Source: an uncultured Pseudomonadota bacterium (GTDB lineage Bacteria > Pseudomonadota > Gammaproteobacteria > Burkholderiales > Rhodocyclaceae). Taken from it: a stretch of DNA of 52,685 nucleotides. The notes under the pieces were generated by a model. It was not told the DNA's origin, ran no database searches, and was given only the letters and a program-made list of their open reading frames with translations. Made by a program: the position numbers and the translations under genes. Of this stretch, positions 52,557 through 52,685 are shown piece by piece (position 1 is the first letter of the stretch; the number at the start of each line of letters is the position of its first letter). The stretch lies in assembly GCA_903951825.1 (NCBI GenBank), contig CAJBDJ010000029.1:1-52685 (forward strand). Reading direction: 5' to 3'.

Positions 52557-52685
52557 TGTCAACGGCGATTTAAAACTGACACAGATTTCTTTTGATCAGC
52601 GATTTAAAACTGATACACCCCAGATAGTGACTTGCGCGGCATAGGTGTCTTGGAGGGCGGGCCGCAGGCCCAACCGGAAAGATGC
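52557..52685. mobile_element. end of an insertion sequence, probably IS21 family
   Basis: The element begins TGTCAACGGCGATTTAAAAC at 52557, directly inside the flavoprotein gene. Two near-identical 19-bp direct repeats GCGATTTAAAACTGAYACA stand at 52565-52583 and 52599-52617. A TG terminus with multiple internal repeats of this kind is typical of IS21-family ends. The rest of the element lies outside the window, so the family is inferred. Confidence 0.68.

Overview
The window is about 52.7 kb of dense, GC-rich bacterial chromosome. Several features fit a facultatively denitrifying betaproteobacterium, probably of the Rhodocyclales (Dechloromonas/Azonexus type): the gene orders tRNA-Leu/rnr/rlmB, accA-tilS, dapA-bamC and trxA-rho-rpmE; a napFDAGHBC-nnrS operon with NarXL; and TRAP transport under FixJ-type two-component control. 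This placement is an inference from gene content and order, not from an alignment.

Layout. 1-10.8 kb: an envelope M23 peptidase, a small secreted protein, tRNA-Leu(CAG), rnr, a first HDOD protein, rlmB, a TusE-like protein, a three-gene membrane-protein run (DUF599, rarD, membrane-fused spermidine synthase-like), a broken Tn3-type transposase fragment, a YgiN-like monooxygenase and tRNA-Arg(CCU). 10.8-20.7 kb: uup, a second HDOD protein, a metallo-beta-lactamase-fold hydrolase, a YuxH-type EAL/HDOD protein, a 3-methyladenine DNA glycosylase, accA-tilS, dapA-bamC and an Ala/Pro-repeat lipoprotein. 21.0-27.9 kb: a minus-strand operon lrgA-lrgB-histidine kinase-response regulator, then malate synthase (aceB) with a divergent LysR regulator. 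28.1-28.8 kb: a Phd/VapC toxin-antitoxin pair.

29.0-39.2 kb is the periplasmic nitrate reduction locus. narXL is transcribed leftward and napFDAGHBC-nnrS rightward from a shared intergenic region that holds a near-perfect NarL/NarP 7-2-7 site. NapA is the molybdenum reductase. NapC takes electrons from quinol and passes them to NapB and NapA; NapG and NapH form a second quinol-oxidising branch. NapF and NapD assist FeS/NapA maturation and Tat export. NnrS is linked to nitric-oxide stress in related bacteria.

39.5-45.2 kb is a TRAP dicarboxylate uptake system (dctP, dctQ, dctM) divergent from its sensor kinase and FixJ-type regulator. A perfect 7-2-7 inverted repeat lies between the two units, and a UUCG-capped stem-loop separates dctP from dctQM. 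The lrgAB operon carries a kinase/regulator pair of the same architecture, which suggests a second carboxylate-sensing system.

45.3-52.7 kb: trxA, rho, rpmE, a GT39 family membrane glycosyltransferase, orn, an M48 peptidase, rsgA, and the 3' part of a flavoprotein gene cut by the end of an insertion sequence (probably IS21 family) that runs off the window.

No CRISPR array, prophage or rRNA operon was seen. The most interesting candidates are the LrgAB-linked two-component operon, the His/Asp-rich tail on DctQ, the two putative regulator sites, and the cluster of three HDOD proteins.
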